From: Anaerolineae bacterium | GTDB taxonomy: Bacteria; Chloroflexota; Anaerolineae; B4-G1; SLSP01 | Reading direction: 5' to 3' | Assembly (NCBI GenBank): GCA_016934645.1 | Contig: JAFGSL010000667.1 | Coordinates: 1 to 14,233 of the forward strand | Length of the DNA stretch: 14,233 nucleotides | Shown here: piece by piece, positions 1 to 8,387 of the stretch | Numbering within the stretch: the first letter of the stretch is position 1 | Layout of the letters: each line of letters begins with the position of its first letter | Translations under genes and position numbers: made by a program | Notes under the pieces: generated by a model | Told to the model about the DNA's origin: nothing | The model's input: only the letters and a program-made list of their open reading frames with translations | Databases searched by the model: none

Positions 1-1130
1 TGACTAGCCGTTATGGGGTGAATGGCGTTTCTCGTTCTGAGCAAGATATCACGCGTACATTGTATCTTCAAGCTGATGTCTTTCACTATAAGCCCTGGGA
101 TTTCTTCTTCAGACATTCAATTGAGGAGTCGTCTAACCGGCGGGAATTGCAGCAGGTCATTGAGCGCTCAAAGCCAGATTTGGTCCTTGTATGGGGTATG
201 TGGAATCTTTCTCTCAATTTGCCTTTCTGGGCTGAACAATGGTTACTCGGAAGAGTAGCGTACTTTATTGCTTCATACTGGCCTGTCGATACAAACATCC
301 ACACTGAGTATTGGGAACTACCGGCGAGGAGAGCCTTAACTGAGTTGGCGAAACGGCCCCTGCGAGCCCTCGCCCTTGCGAAGCTACGTCGCGAAGGTTA
401 TCCGCCAAAGTTGCGCTTTGAGCATGTCAGGTGTTGCAGTCACTACGTGCGAAATGCAGTTACGAGAGATGGGGGTGTGCCTTCTAGCGCAGGTGTTCTA
501 TTTGGAGGCATTGGCCCTGAACCTTTCCTGAAAAATCCGGTCGCACAAAATGCAGGAGATGATCCGTTGCGGCTTCTCTACTTTGGTAGCCTGATTCCTC
601 ACAAAGGCGTTCACACAGCTATAGAAGCCTTGGGCTTGCTGAAAGAACGCGACCTGATTGATCGCGTTGACCTGACAATTTTAGGTTCTGGTCCACCGGA
701 GTATGAGTCCAGATTGCGAACGATGGTGTTGGAATTGGGGATTGACGACCAAGTGCACTTTGTCGGTCGCGTGCCGCGGGACGAAATTCCCGTCTGGTTG
801 TCCCGCTTTGACGTCTTCCTCTTTACGTCTATCTGGCAGGAACCTATGGCGCGTAGTGTGATGGAAGCTATGGCTTCTGGTTTGCTGGTCATTGGCTCTG
901 AGGTTGGTGGCCAAGTGGAAATGCTGTTTGATGGAGAAAATGGGCTTACCTTCCGACCTGAAGATGCAGTGGGTTTGGCAGATCGCATTGCACAAGCGAT
1001 CCACAATCCTGACCTTCGACAAGCGTTGGCACATGCTGGCCAGCAAACTACGCTGGAACAGTTTACCCTGAATCGAATGGCAGAAGATATGGAGGCGTGG
1101 TTACATGGAATTGTCACAGCTATATCATAA
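1..1130 (+). CDS. GT4-family glycosyltransferase, 5' partial
   Basis: This is probably a cytoplasmic, membrane-associated GT-B retaining glycosyltransferase that moves a sugar from a nucleotide donor to a lipid-linked oligosaccharide. The frame is open from base 3, and the first residues (TSRYGV) match the stretch that follows the first beta-alpha units of GT4 proteins, so the true start lies upstream. The GTG at 18 is not a convincing start. Numbering residues from that GTG, the donor-binding half begins near 184 (LRLLYFGSL, then HKGVHTAIEAL). It includes LTILGSGPPEY and ends in a textbook EX7E motif (E275 and E283 in QEPMARSVMEAM), followed by GGQVEMLFDGENGL. The protein is clearly paralogous to the next large gene through both halves. 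The acceptor sugar cannot be predicted. Family confidence is high, substrate confidence nil. Confidence 0.9.
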   Translation, partial: TSRYGVNGVSRSEQDITRTLYLQADVFHYKPWDFFFRHSIEESSNRRELQQVIERSKPDLVLVWGMWNLSLNLPFWAEQWLLGRVAYFIASYWPVDTNIHTEYWELPARRALTELAKRPLRALALAKLRREGYPPKLRFEHVRCCSHYVRNAVTRDGGVPSSAGVLFGGIGPEPFLKNPVAQNAGDDPLRLLYFGSLIPHKGVHTAIEALGLLKERDLIDRVDLTILGSGPPEYESRLRTMVLELGIDDQVHFVGRVPRDEIPVWLSRFDVFLFTSIWQEPMARSVMEAMASGLLVIGSEVGGQVEMLFDGENGLTFRPEDAVGLADRIAQAIHNPDLRQALAHAGQQTTLEQFTLNRMAEDMEAWLHGIVTAIS

Positions 1131-1239
1131 CCTTCATCATTTGAGGGATCTGATCTGTGTTCTGGCGCATACCGAAGGCGAACGTCGGGCGTACTACCTT
1201 GAAAACTTGTATGTGGCTATGCAGGCTGCTCATTCGTGA
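1105..1239 (+). CDS. Possible small protein, 44 residues, unknown function
   Basis: A 44-codon ORF starts inside the last 26 bases of the upstream glycosyltransferase, in another frame, and stops shortly before the next glycosyltransferase. A strong Shine-Dalgarno GGAGG (1091-1095) sits nine bases before its ATG, and its SD is better than those of several long genes here. The product has no recognisable family, signal peptide or membrane helix. It looks like two short amphipathic helices (about residues 2-22 and 27-42) joined by a HTEGE turn. It fills a gap that would otherwise be the only long non-coding stretch between genes in the first operon, and the overlap would allow translational coupling. 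It could equally be a chance ORF, because 44 codons is within random expectation. Confidence 0.38.
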   Translation: MELSQLYHNLHHLRDLICVLAHTEGERRAYYLENLYVAMQAAHS

Positions 1240-1257
1240 TGGTCAACATAGGTGATT

Positions 1258-2529
1258 ATGCGTATTCTCTTTGTGTCTAACTACTATCCTCCCTGTCGTT
1301 ATGCCTGGGGCTACCAACAACTCTGCGAAGAAGTTGCTGATGGGTTGCATGCCAAAGGGCATGATATTGCCATCCTGACGAGTACCTACAGCGATAACTC
1401 TGACACGGCTCATCCATACCCGGTTTATCGCGTTTTGCCCATTGACCCGGACTGGAATAGTGGCCAATCGGCGGCTGTACAGTTCTTTGTTGGCCGGCGG
1501 AAGCGAGAGCGTCAAGCGCTTGCAAGCCTTCAAGAGGTAGTGGAAACTTATCATCCCGATGTGATTTTTTTCTGGGATACAGTGGGCCTCTACAAGTCGT
1601 TGCTTCCGAAAGCCGAACAATTGCTAAACACGTCGGTGGTCTATTATTTCGCGGATTACCTGCCTGAATTCGCAGATCAATATGTAGCCTACTGGCGAAA
1701 TCGACCGGTTCACTGGCTAACCAGATTCCTGAAACAGCCGCTAGCTGCGTTGGCGCTTTATATGCTGGCACACGAGAGACGTAGCCCATTGCCGAGATAC
1801 GAACACTGCATCTGTGTCAGCAACTATGTTTGCCAACGTCTGGTTTCGCAGGGTTTTATTCCTGAAAGCTCCGTAGTTATCCACAATGGTGTTGATCTTG
1901 CCATCTTTAGCTCGGACAGACGGTTTGCTTCTACCTCCCAGCCGCAACAGTTGCGATGTCTGATCGCCGGACGGGTGACGCCAGAGAAAGGGATTCACAC
2001 GGTCGTGGAGGCATTTGGGATGCTCCAAGCACAGGAAGCTGATAATATCACGTCTATCACGCTTACGATACTTGGGAGTGGCCCAGATGACTATGCGGCT
2101 CGCTTACGAGAACAGGTTGCGGCGCATCATCTCGAAGAGATTGTCAAGTTTCGCGTACCGGTTCCTCGCGAGCACATGCCGGAAGTCCTGAAGCAGTATG
2201 ATGCCCTGGTTCTGGCTTCCGAACATGCTGAACCACTGGCGCGCGCGATTCAGGAAGCGATGGCAATGGGATTGCTAGTCATTGGGACGATAACCGGTGG
2301 CAGCGGCGAATTGCTGGTTCACGAGAAGACTGGGTTTGTCTTTGAGTCGGGAGATCCGAAATCACTTGCCGCGCAACTTGAGCGCGCACTGCATAATCGA
2401 GATTTAGCTGGGCAGCTTGCTGAGCAGGGTCAAAAGGCGGTTGAGCAGTATTTTAACATCCACCGCACCGTCGAACAGGTAGAAACCTATCTTGTGGATC
2501 TGATCCGGCGCAAAGCTGCTGAAGCATAG
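1258..2529 (+). CDS. GT4-family glycosyltransferase
   Basis: A complete GT-B fold glycosyltransferase of about 423 residues, likely adding one sugar to the growing polysaccharide repeat on the cytoplasmic face. The N-terminal MRILFVSNYYPP strand-loop, then WGYQQLCEEVADGL, is typical of the GT4 acceptor domain. The donor domain begins near residue 232 (LRCLIAGRVTPEKGIHTVVEAF) and carries LTILGSGPDDY and the EX7E motif (E325 and E333 in AEPLARAIQEAM), followed by GGSGELLVHEKTGF. I chose ATG 1258 over the in-frame GTG at 1252 because the protein then starts MRILF, as relatives do, and AGGTGAT (1250-1256) is well placed for it. It is a paralog of the preceding glycosyltransferase, with shared blocks such as LTILGSGP and GLLVIG. 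Donor and acceptor are unknown. Confidence 0.93.
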   Translation: MRILFVSNYYPPCRYAWGYQQLCEEVADGLHAKGHDIAILTSTYSDNSDTAHPYPVYRVLPIDPDWNSGQSAAVQFFVGRRKRERQALASLQEVVETYHPDVIFFWDTVGLYKSLLPKAEQLLNTSVVYYFADYLPEFADQYVAYWRNRPVHWLTRFLKQPLAALALYMLAHERRSPLPRYEHCICVSNYVCQRLVSQGFIPESSVVIHNGVDLAIFSSDRRFASTSQPQQLRCLIAGRVTPEKGIHTVVEAFGMLQAQEADNITSITLTILGSGPDDYAARLREQVAAHHLEEIVKFRVPVPREHMPEVLKQYDALVLASEHAEPLARAIQEAMAMGLLVIGTITGGSGELLVHEKTGFVFESGDPKSLAAQLERALHNRDLAGQLAEQGQKAVEQYFNIHRTVEQVETYLVDLIRRKAAEA

Positions 2530-2537
2530 GATTAATG

Positions 2538-3743
2538 ATGCGTATACTCTTTTTATCCAGCTGGTCTCCCTGGCCACCCAACAACGGTTCCAAGATTCGG
2601 GCCAGTTACCTTCTGCAAGCCCTTCAACGGTCGCACGAAACCAGTACGGTCGCCTTTTGTCCTACTGATAAAGAGGTCCCTGGGGCTGAATGGGAAAATT
2701 TCTATGCAGTGCGGGTTGATCCCTTCCGGTATGTCAACCTGCCAAAGTTGTTGAAGTACATCTCCCCGATTCCCCTAGCCTGTTGGCCCAGCCAATTGAT
2801 GCGGCAGACAGTTAAAAGGATCGCTGATTTGGGGCATTGGGATGCCGTTGTGGCTTTTCAGTCATCTGTGGCACAGTATGCTTTATTGCTGCCGAACGTA
2901 CCGCGCGTGCTAGACGTCGATACAGCCTATAGTTATCAAGCGTACGAACGACACATCAATCAATCTGGTTTTGTTGGGCGACTTCGGACCTGGGTGAGTT
3001 GGCGGAAGACGCATCGCTACGAGGCACGTCTCTTCCGCCGATATCAGACATGTACAGTTGTCTCATCAACGGAACTATCCTATGTTGGTAGGATGGTACG
3101 TCCCACCAATGGCCGTTGCGAATTGGTCCCCAATGGCGTGGATTGCCAGCATAATCATCTAGGTATCGCTCGCCCTGAAGCGAATCGCTTGGTGTACAAT
3201 GGCGCACTTACTTACAGCGCGAACTTTCAGGCGATGCAGTACTTTCTTGGAGAGATCTATCCGCAAATTAAGAAACAAGTCCCCGGTGTGTCTTTGACCA
3301 TCACAGGCTCCACGAAAGGGGTCGATCTCTCCGGTCTGCATCTGGATGAGAGCGTCCGACTGAGTGGTTATGTGGATGATATTCGTCCTGTGGTTGCTGG
3401 TGCCTGGATCTGTATTGCACCGCTTCTGGAAGGTGGGGGAACCCGGCTTAAGATTTTGGAGGCGATGGCGTTGGGCACACCGGTGGTGTCTACATCTAAA
3501 GGAGCAGAAGGTCTGGAGGTGACGCCGGACCGGGAAATTCTGATTGCTGACGAACCGGCAGCCTTCGCGGCAGCGGTAATACGATTGCTACGTGATGCTC
3601 CGGGCGGAGATTCTTCCGCTCGACAACAGCTTGTGACCAATGCGCGTTGTCTAGTTGAGCAACGCTATGACTGGGGCGAGATCGGAAGACGCTTTGTGGA
3701 TTTGGTCGAAGAGGTAACCCACAGGCGTGCGTACACACGATAA
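2538..3743 (+). CDS. GT4-family glycosyltransferase, Stp1/PEP-CTERM-associated type
   Basis: A complete glycosyltransferase of about 401 residues from a different GT4 branch than its two upstream neighbours. It resembles the sugar transferases often found in exosortase/EPS loci (TIGR03087-like, from memory). The N-terminus MRILFLSSWSPWPPNNGSKIRASYLLQAL is the usual first strand and helix for that group. The donor domain starts near residue 218 (LVYNGALTYSANFQAM) and includes LTITGSTKG, VRLSGYVDDIRPVVAGA and the acidic motif LLEGGGTRLKILEAMALGTPVVST. The conserved glutamates there are at about 298 and 308, nine residues apart rather than seven. ATG 2538 is chosen over ATG 2535 because the AGG of the preceding stop region gives better spacing and MRI is the family-like start. 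The gap to the upstream gene is 8 bp, and the next gene follows after 2 bp, so co-transcription is near certain. Confidence 0.92.
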   Translation: MRILFLSSWSPWPPNNGSKIRASYLLQALQRSHETSTVAFCPTDKEVPGAEWENFYAVRVDPFRYVNLPKLLKYISPIPLACWPSQLMRQTVKRIADLGHWDAVVAFQSSVAQYALLLPNVPRVLDVDTAYSYQAYERHINQSGFVGRLRTWVSWRKTHRYEARLFRRYQTCTVVSSTELSYVGRMVRPTNGRCELVPNGVDCQHNHLGIARPEANRLVYNGALTYSANFQAMQYFLGEIYPQIKKQVPGVSLTITGSTKGVDLSGLHLDESVRLSGYVDDIRPVVAGAWICIAPLLEGGGTRLKILEAMALGTPVVSTSKGAEGLEVTPDREILIADEPAAFAAAVIRLLRDAPGGDSSARQQLVTNARCLVEQRYDWGEIGRRFVDLVEEVTHRRAYTR

Positions 3744-3745
3744 CT

Positions 3746-5221
3746 ATGCTAAACAATCTGTATCGTAGAATTGTTGACAACCGCTTGTGGGTCTGGGGCG
3801 TGGTTGCGATGGTTTTGCTGGGGTCGGTTATCCTCGGTTTGCGTGCTTCCTTCCTATGGCTGCTTGTGTTAGGTGCTGGTGCTGGTGCGTTGGTCCTTTT
3901 GAACTGGCCGAGCATAGGACTTTTTGCACTGGTTGTGGCAGCGCTGGTTGGTAGGGTTGAAATCAGTACCGGGACAGCGGTTGTTGTGAACCCGGTCACT
4001 TTGTTGGTTCCCGCGATGCTCGCGCTCTGGGCGCTGGATATGGTGCGCAAAAGGGAGTGGCACATCGTGCCTTCCCGTGCGAATCTGCCTTTGTTTCTTT
4101 ATCTCCTTGCTGGTTTGCTTTCGCTTTTGGTGGGAAACGCTTTGTGGGATCCAGCCGTGCCGCGTACCGGCAGCTTTGCCATTGTTCAAATCGCACAGTG
4201 GGCTGTCTTTACTTTTTCGGCTGGTGCGTTCTGGCTCACAGGAAATCTGATCAAGGACGAAGTCTCGTTATCACGTCTGACATACGTTTTCTTTGCCGTG
4301 GCTGGGGGACTGTTCGTCCTGCTGACGGCGCTCGCGCTGCCCACTCGCAATATTTACGATGCGACCTTAATTTACTACATTGCGACGGTCGGTATTTATC
4401 ATGCGCCACTGATTATGCTGCTCACCGCTTTGACTGGCGGGCAGTTGCTCTTCAACAAAAAGCTCTCCGGCGGTTGGCGATTGTTCCTGGTAGTTATCCT
4501 GGCGGCAGTACTATTGTATGCATTTTACATCGATCGGGACAGAGCCTCAACCTGGGTTGGTGTGGTGTCCGCGCTGGGTATTTTGGCATGGTCGCGCTGG
4601 CCGCGTCTGCGCTGGCCGGTTGTGACGCTTGTTGTGATTTTGGCCATCACCGGTGTGCTTTCTTCGGCTGTTTACCAGTTTGCTGGCGGCGATGCTGAGT
4701 GGGAAGAGAGCGGTGGTTCACGTTTGACCCTTATCAGCCGTGTGATTGAGGTCACGATGCATAATCCAATCACAGGGCTGGGGCCGGCCGCTTATCGACC
4801 TTACGCACGGGTGACACCTTTACAGTATGGCAGGGCGCTCTGGTTTGAACCCCAAATATCCTCGCATAATAATTACGTTGACCTCTTTGCACATGGTGGA
4901 TTAGTAGGATTGGGACTTTTCCTGTGGTTTGCTGTGGAGTTCACGTTGATATGTCTGCGGGTGCGGTCTCGCGCAATTCCGTCTTTCCAGACAGGTTTTG
5001 CCGGTGGCTACGTGAACGGGATGCTGGCAGCTTGGGGTGGATCCTTGGTGCTGATGATGTTTGCTGACTGGATTCTGCCCTTCGTTTACAATATTGGTTT
5101 CCCTGGTTTTCAAGCTAGTTTGTTGGTGTGGTTGTTCCTCGGCGGGGTGTTAGTGTTGGAGGATATGGAGGAGACCGAGACATCCGGAGATCACGGTGAG
5201 ATGAAAGTGAGTGTATCGTAA
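3746..5221 (+). CDS. O-antigen ligase/polymerase (Wzy/WaaL-like) membrane protein
   Basis: A polytopic inner-membrane protein of 491 residues, about 10-12 hydrophobic segments, with the Wzy_C/O-antigen ligase signature. Segments are visible near 15-35, 36-52, 57-70, 85-100, 113-130, 145-165, 177-198, 205-230, 245-262, 268-282, 290-312, 385-405, 422-450 and 457-472, though some may be half-helices. The large periplasmic loop lies at about 312-385. It holds SRLTLISRVIEVTMHNPITGLGPAAY and the diagnostic SSHNNYVDLFAHGGLVGLG with H374. In this family that loop joins lipid-linked repeat units to one another or to an acceptor. Whether this one polymerises or ligates cannot be told from sequence. The hydrophilic C-terminal tail (about 472-491, rich in E) is cytoplasmic or periplasmic. 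It has no clear SD and follows the previous stop by 2 bp, which suggests translational coupling. Confidence 0.88.
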   Translation: MLNNLYRRIVDNRLWVWGVVAMVLLGSVILGLRASFLWLLVLGAGAGALVLLNWPSIGLFALVVAALVGRVEISTGTAVVVNPVTLLVPAMLALWALDMVRKREWHIVPSRANLPLFLYLLAGLLSLLVGNALWDPAVPRTGSFAIVQIAQWAVFTFSAGAFWLTGNLIKDEVSLSRLTYVFFAVAGGLFVLLTALALPTRNIYDATLIYYIATVGIYHAPLIMLLTALTGGQLLFNKKLSGGWRLFLVVILAAVLLYAFYIDRDRASTWVGVVSALGILAWSRWPRLRWPVVTLVVILAITGVLSSAVYQFAGGDAEWEESGGSRLTLISRVIEVTMHNPITGLGPAAYRPYARVTPLQYGRALWFEPQISSHNNYVDLFAHGGLVGLGLFLWFAVEFTLICLRVRSRAIPSFQTGFAGGYVNGMLAAWGGSLVLMMFADWILPFVYNIGFPGFQASLLVWLFLGGVLVLEDMEETETSGDHGEMKVSVS

Positions 5222-8200
5222 TGCGATACCATCTGGATATACGTACAAAAGCAGTGGTACGCAAGATGCTAGTGTTCTGCATTTTGCTGATGACGACATT
5301 GGGTTGCCGGGACGAATTTCCGGTCTCCCATAGCCCCAGACCGCTTGCCGCACAACCTTCAGGAGCGAGTTGGCCTATGGCTGGTGCCAACCCCCAACGA
5401 ACTTCTTGGACGGCGGAAGAGGTGCAGGGATCACTTCAGCCAGAATGGTATAAAGTGTTTGAGACGTACATTCCAGCCAAGGTGCAGATCATCGCTGCGG
5501 ATGGCACGTTGTTTATAAGCACTGCCAACGGTCTGTATGCCCTTGACGCTGAAACAGGTGCGCAAAAATGGGTCTATCCCACGCGGATGCCGCTAGGCAA
5601 TTCACCCACAATTGTGAATGGCGTTGCTTACGTGGGTGGCCTGGACCACAAATTGCACGCTATTGACGCCGCGACCGGTGTTGGATTGTGGATTCTCGAG
5701 GCGGAAGCCGGTTTTGACACAAATCCGTTGGTCGTCAACAATCGAGTCTACTTGGGTAGCCGCGATGGGACCTTTTATGCGATTTATTCCAACGACGACG
5801 CTGCGCATAAGGGTACAACAGCCTGGACATACCCAACCGGTGGGCCGATTCACTTTTCGGCTGCTACAAATTCCGACTACAGCACGGTTTACTTCGCGTC
5901 CAATGATGGATACGCTTACGCCTTGGATGCATTGACCGGGGGCTTGGTCTGGAAGTCCGCCAAGCTGCCAAGTGCGGGTTTCCATTCGTGGTGGCCTGTT
6001 GTCACCGACGATATGGTCATCCTCTCGGCGCAACGTCCTTACCGGTTCGCCACGCCGCCGTTGGATGATCTCTCGCCGGAGATCGACTACACGCTGGGGG
6101 AGCCAGGACTCTCGCTCGGTTTCGGTCCAAAGCAGTCGGACGGTTCGCGGGACGGTACGGCGGCGATGAACTATCTGGAAACTGAGCCATGGTTGCGTTC
6201 ATACTATCTCCTGGATGTTGCGACCGGGCAAGAAATCACGTATGATTTCAACCACAACGACCAGCCTGAATACGCGCCCTTGTTGAGTGCCGGCACGCAT
6301 TCGGGCAGCCGCTATCCGGCACTGATTATGCCGGACGGAAATGTGTATACATTTAACCACTATTCCAGTGACCAATACGATCAGGGGGTCGGCGGTTGGA
6401 TTCCGGGCACGAGCACGGTCCTGACCTCGCAGGCCTTCGGCATCTCGGCCCCGGATGAGCCGGTGGGTTATTCGGGAGGGGGCAATCTGATCTATTGGAA
6501 TCAGTGTTGTGATCGCTCAGCCGGAGCCTATGACTTAGCCGGTAACAAGTATCTGTTTTTCAGCTACAATCTGGCAGAGTTAATCCCCGGCTATAATGTC
6601 GAAACAACCGGCACGTATGAGGCAAATGCGGTCACAGTGTTCGGTGGCTGGAACGGTGTATACGGCTATCATGGTGACCAGAATCCGCCAATCCCATATC
6701 AAGGCAAGGTGTATATGCACCGCAGTAATGCCGTTATCGCCTTTTCGTCCACTGGCGGCGCACAGGCGCTGCCACACGCTACTGTCGTTCAGGTTAACGA
6801 GCAACCTGGCCCAGTGGATGTGAACGTGCTAAAACAGCGGTTAGCCGATGAGATCCAAAAGATGATCACCGCCGGCCATCTGCGACCAGGTTTTGGGCTT
6901 GGCGGGGCGTTCTCGAACCTTGCCCGGTCCGTCGTCGGCGACAATCTGACCGATTACTGGCACAACCCGCTGGATACGATCCTAATACTGACCCGCGCTT
7001 ATCCATACTTGTCGCCAGTGCTTCAGCAGCAGGTACATGCGTATCTGCAGAATGAATTCGAACACTACCATCCCTGCGACTATACCCATATTGGCTGGAG
7101 CACCGGTGCTGGTCGAGAAGGATATGACTTACCACCGGAAGTCGTAGCGGACTTGTCCAGTTGGCCACCTACTGCGTGGAGCACCTACGACTTTGACGGG
7201 TGGACCGGCCCGGATTGGAAGTGGACGCCGCACACTTTCTATGCGCTTTGGAAGTACGCGGAGACTTTTGGTGGAGCAAAAGAGTTGTTCGATTACTGCG
7301 AATACCGGATGTGGGAGCCACCCGATGATGCGACGCTCGCTGAATATCCTTTTGCTCACAATGCTTGGATTGCCGGACTGCAAGGCTACCTCGAATTACG
7401 GGCACTGGCTGGTTATCCCCCGGATTCAGACCGTCAGAACACACTGAATCGTTTACTGGCACTGCGGGTGTCAGCGTTTGATAAGGATAATCCATGGGGG
7501 CCTGATACCCCGGTTTCAGGTCATCAGACCGTTGCTGTGGCTCGGAACTTCATATTCCTGACGCCGGAGTTAGGCCAGTATTTGCGTGACCATGCATTGA
7601 GTACGATGCAAGAAGCCTTCGGTGAATATACGCACGATGCTCCTTACTGGTTCGTGACCAACTATGAAGCCTCTTTCGGCGAAATCACGCTCCAGCATTT
7701 GTACGACTATAACGCCCTGTTCGCCGTCAAAGCAATGATCTTTCAGGAGCAGTCCGAAGAACTGGTCCCCTATCTTGATGTGCCGGGCTTTGCACGGGGT
7801 GATCTATTCTACATTCAGAACTTGATCCTCACATTGGAGGCATCTTCGGTAGCGCCAAGTATCCCAGATATCTCTAAAGCCGTCTCAAGCTCAATCGCTC
7901 GCTTTGGGGAGGTTGTCACGTACACGCTTGCTATCCACGACAGTTCTGCGCCTCCAACGCAGACGGTCTCCATCACCGTAACGGATGTTTTGCCATCTGG
8001 CTTGGTTTACTATCCTGAGTTGTGTTCTTCTTCATGGGGTGATCCACCGACATGTTCGTCGCAGTCTAGTATGATGATGGAAACCGTTACCTGGCAGGGC
8101 GTGCTATCTAGTACAATACCTGTCGTAATCTCGTATACAGCGCAAATCACTTCGACGCATCCAGCAGCGTTGACCAACGAGATGCGGGTCGACGGGGGGG

Positions 8201-8286
8201 CGTGGGGGAACTATACGCGCACGGTAACCATCATTGCTAACCCGTTTCTGAGCTATTTACCCTTCGTCGGAAAGATGATGCGTTGA
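5221..8286 (+). CDS. Secreted PQQ-type beta-propeller lipoprotein with helical middle domain and DUF11 repeat
   Basis: A 1021-residue exported protein whose ATG overlaps the preceding TAA by one base. The N-terminus has a charged stretch (1-15), a hydrophobic core (16-27) and a lipobox-like TTLGC with C29, fitting a lipoprotein signal. ATG 5266 (M16) is an alternative start giving a shorter n-region. Residues about 50-250 hold four propeller blades of PQQ_2/YncE type: GTLFISTANGLYALDAETG, GVAYVGGLDHKLHAID, NRVYLGSRDGTFYAI and STVYFASNDGYAYALD. More divergent blades run to about 510. Residues about 530-860 are helix-rich with many W, Y and H (for example WSTYDFDGWTGPDWKW and FAHNAWIAGLQGYLELRAL), like an alpha/alpha-toroid such as polysaccharide lyases or hydrolases, but I cannot name the family. 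Residues about 885-1005 are a DUF11-like Ig-type repeat (FGEVVTYTLAI). The end is NPFLSYLPFVGKMMR. It may bind, trim or anchor the exported polysaccharide, but this is inference. Confidence 0.88.
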   Translation: MRYHLDIRTKAVVRKMLVFCILLMTTLGCRDEFPVSHSPRPLAAQPSGASWPMAGANPQRTSWTAEEVQGSLQPEWYKVFETYIPAKVQIIAADGTLFISTANGLYALDAETGAQKWVYPTRMPLGNSPTIVNGVAYVGGLDHKLHAIDAATGVGLWILEAEAGFDTNPLVVNNRVYLGSRDGTFYAIYSNDDAAHKGTTAWTYPTGGPIHFSAATNSDYSTVYFASNDGYAYALDALTGGLVWKSAKLPSAGFHSWWPVVTDDMVILSAQRPYRFATPPLDDLSPEIDYTLGEPGLSLGFGPKQSDGSRDGTAAMNYLETEPWLRSYYLLDVATGQEITYDFNHNDQPEYAPLLSAGTHSGSRYPALIMPDGNVYTFNHYSSDQYDQGVGGWIPGTSTVLTSQAFGISAPDEPVGYSGGGNLIYWNQCCDRSAGAYDLAGNKYLFFSYNLAELIPGYNVETTGTYEANAVTVFGGWNGVYGYHGDQNPPIPYQGKVYMHRSNAVIAFSSTGGAQALPHATVVQVNEQPGPVDVNVLKQRLADEIQKMITAGHLRPGFGLGGAFSNLARSVVGDNLTDYWHNPLDTILILTRAYPYLSPVLQQQVHAYLQNEFEHYHPCDYTHIGWSTGAGREGYDLPPEVVADLSSWPPTAWSTYDFDGWTGPDWKWTPHTFYALWKYAETFGGAKELFDYCEYRMWEPPDDATLAEYPFAHNAWIAGLQGYLELRALAGYPPDSDRQNTLNRLLALRVSAFDKDNPWGPDTPVSGHQTVAVARNFIFLTPELGQYLRDHALSTMQEAFGEYTHDAPYWFVTNYEASFGEITLQHLYDYNALFAVKAMIFQEQSEELVPYLDVPGFARGDLFYIQNLILTLEASSVAPSIPDISKAVSSSIARFGEVVTYTLAIHDSSAPPTQTVSITVTDVLPSGLVYYPELCSSSWGDPPTCSSQSSMMMETVTWQGVLSSTIPVVISYTAQITSTHPAALTNEMRVDGGAWGNYTRTVTIIANPFLSYLPFVGKMMR

Positions 8287-8387
8287 ATTAGCGATTCGCG
8301 CAAATTGGCTAAGACATAGTGCGATTCTTGAGAGCGCAAAAAAACTATGCTCGTTTTACAAAGTCTGCTTGATTGGTAAGAAATTCA

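Noticed and set aside
3496..4065. 189-codon minus-strand frame across the junction of the third glycosyltransferase and the Wzy-like gene
   Set aside because: It is antisense to two well-supported genes, is Ser/Thr/Pro-rich in a low-complexity way, and has no domain.
4057..4698. 213-codon + frame inside the Wzy/WaaL-like gene
   Set aside because: It lies wholly within a convincing membrane protein gene, has no family resemblance, and its product is Cys/Arg/Trp-rich as expected for an off-frame read.
8244..8286. LPFVG near the C-terminus of the propeller protein as a sortase LPXTG motif
   Set aside because: There is no hydrophobic helix after it, only KMMR, and the T is V. The matching tail in the second protein is LPLIV, so the likeness to LPXTG is coincidental.
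8332..8358. Weak terminator-like structure GAGCG / TGCTC followed by GTTTTA after the propeller gene
   Set aside because: The stem is only five pairs including one wobble, with an 11-base loop and four T residues. This is too weak to call as a terminator. I also found no acceptable promoter in the same 101-bp gap.
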